From positions 1 through 5,339 of the forward strand of contig JAGCRJ010000078.1 in the NCBI GenBank assembly GCA_017964745.1: DNA of 5,339 bases, given 5' to 3'. The notes beneath the pieces were generated by a model. It was not told the DNA's origin and ran no database searches. It worked only from the letters and a program-made list of their open reading frames with translations. The DNA comes from Lachnospiraceae bacterium. Its GTDB lineage: Bacteria > Bacillota > Clostridia > Lachnospirales > Lachnospiraceae. The translations under genes were made by a program, and so were the position numbers. This document shows, in pieces, positions 5,100 to 5,339 of the stretch (its first letter is position 1; each line of letters begins with the position of its first letter).

Positions 5100-5339
5100 A
5101 TGAGTGATAAGGTTTATTTTGAAAATGCCTATTTTATCATAGGCACTGCATACGCCGGCAAATCTACGATGGTAAAAGAGTTGGCAAAAAGGCATGGTGG
5201 AATCGCTTGTGAAGAGAATTACCATGATAATTATCCGGAAGAACTGGATGCGGGGGAATTTCCATGCTTAACCTATACCAGAGATCTTGAGGATTGGCAT
5301 GATTTTATAAGAAGGCCGCCACAGGAGTACAAAGCATGG
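5100..5339 (+). CDS. P-loop NTPase/kinase-like protein, N-terminal 80 residues (cut by window edge)
   Basis: The frame opens at the ATG at 5100 and stays open for 80 codons to the last base, so the 3' end is missing. Near the N-terminus, YFIIGTAYAGKSTMVKELAKRHG (11-33) carries a Walker A motif GxxxxGKST (G15-T23) after a hydrophobic strand, as in small nucleotide or metabolite kinases and other P-loop ATPases. The segment after it, with ENYHDNYP and later WHDFIRRPPQEYKAW, would lie in the substrate or lid region of such a kinase. Walker B is not yet reached. The substrate is unknown. Only a weak GTGAAG (5085-5090) precedes the ATG at 9 nt. It sits 30 nt after the beta-rich gene, probably on the same transcript. 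Confidence 0.85.
   Translation, partial: MSDKVYFENAYFIIGTAYAGKSTMVKELAKRHGGIACEENYHDNYPEELDAGEFPCLTYTRDLEDWHDFIRRPPQEYKAW

Overview
The window looks like chromosomal sequence from an anaerobic Firmicute, most likely Lachnospiraceae (Butyrivibrio-like). This is inferred from moderate GC, free use of AGA/AGG/ATA/CTT codons, GGAG-type ribosome binding sites, tight co-directional gene packing and the protein types. No marker gene fixes the genus. Every gene I can support lies on the + strand.

Region 1 (1-1280): the 3' end of an unidentified reading frame (to 125), then a compact radical SAM/SPASM enzyme (151-1212) of the kind that modifies peptides or proteins. The unit closes with a perfect 22-bp palindrome plus T-run at 1245-1272, a good intrinsic terminator.

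Region 2 (1272-3493): a four-gene cluster that reads as one operon. It encodes a very short pyroglutamyl-peptidase-like protein, ribose-5-phosphate isomerase A (rpiA), a small VOC/glyoxalase-type metalloprotein and a HAD-like hydrolase. The gaps are 18 nt, a 4-nt ATGA overlap and 12 nt. A consensus TATAAT directly after the terminator T-run could be its -10 box. RpiA is the only member with a firm pathway (pentose phosphate). The VOC and HAD partners suggest small-molecule or sugar-phosphate housekeeping, but that is inference.

Region 3 (3494-5339): a 126-nt spacer that holds an odd in-frame open stretch just after the HAD stop. It is followed by a DinB-fold metalloprotein with a strong ribosome binding site, a beta-rich protein of unknown function, and the start of a P-loop NTPase/kinase-like protein cut by the window edge. 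These have looser spacing (76 and 30 nt) and no visible terminators between them.

Most of the window is ordinary. The points most worth a second look are the short Pcp-like protein that keeps a complete Glu/Cys/His triad, the radical SAM enzyme with its unidentified upstream frame, and the palindrome that may serve as both terminator and promoter-proximal element. I see no CRISPR array, insertion sequence, tRNA or rRNA, and I found no convincing evidence of a new defence or mobile system.
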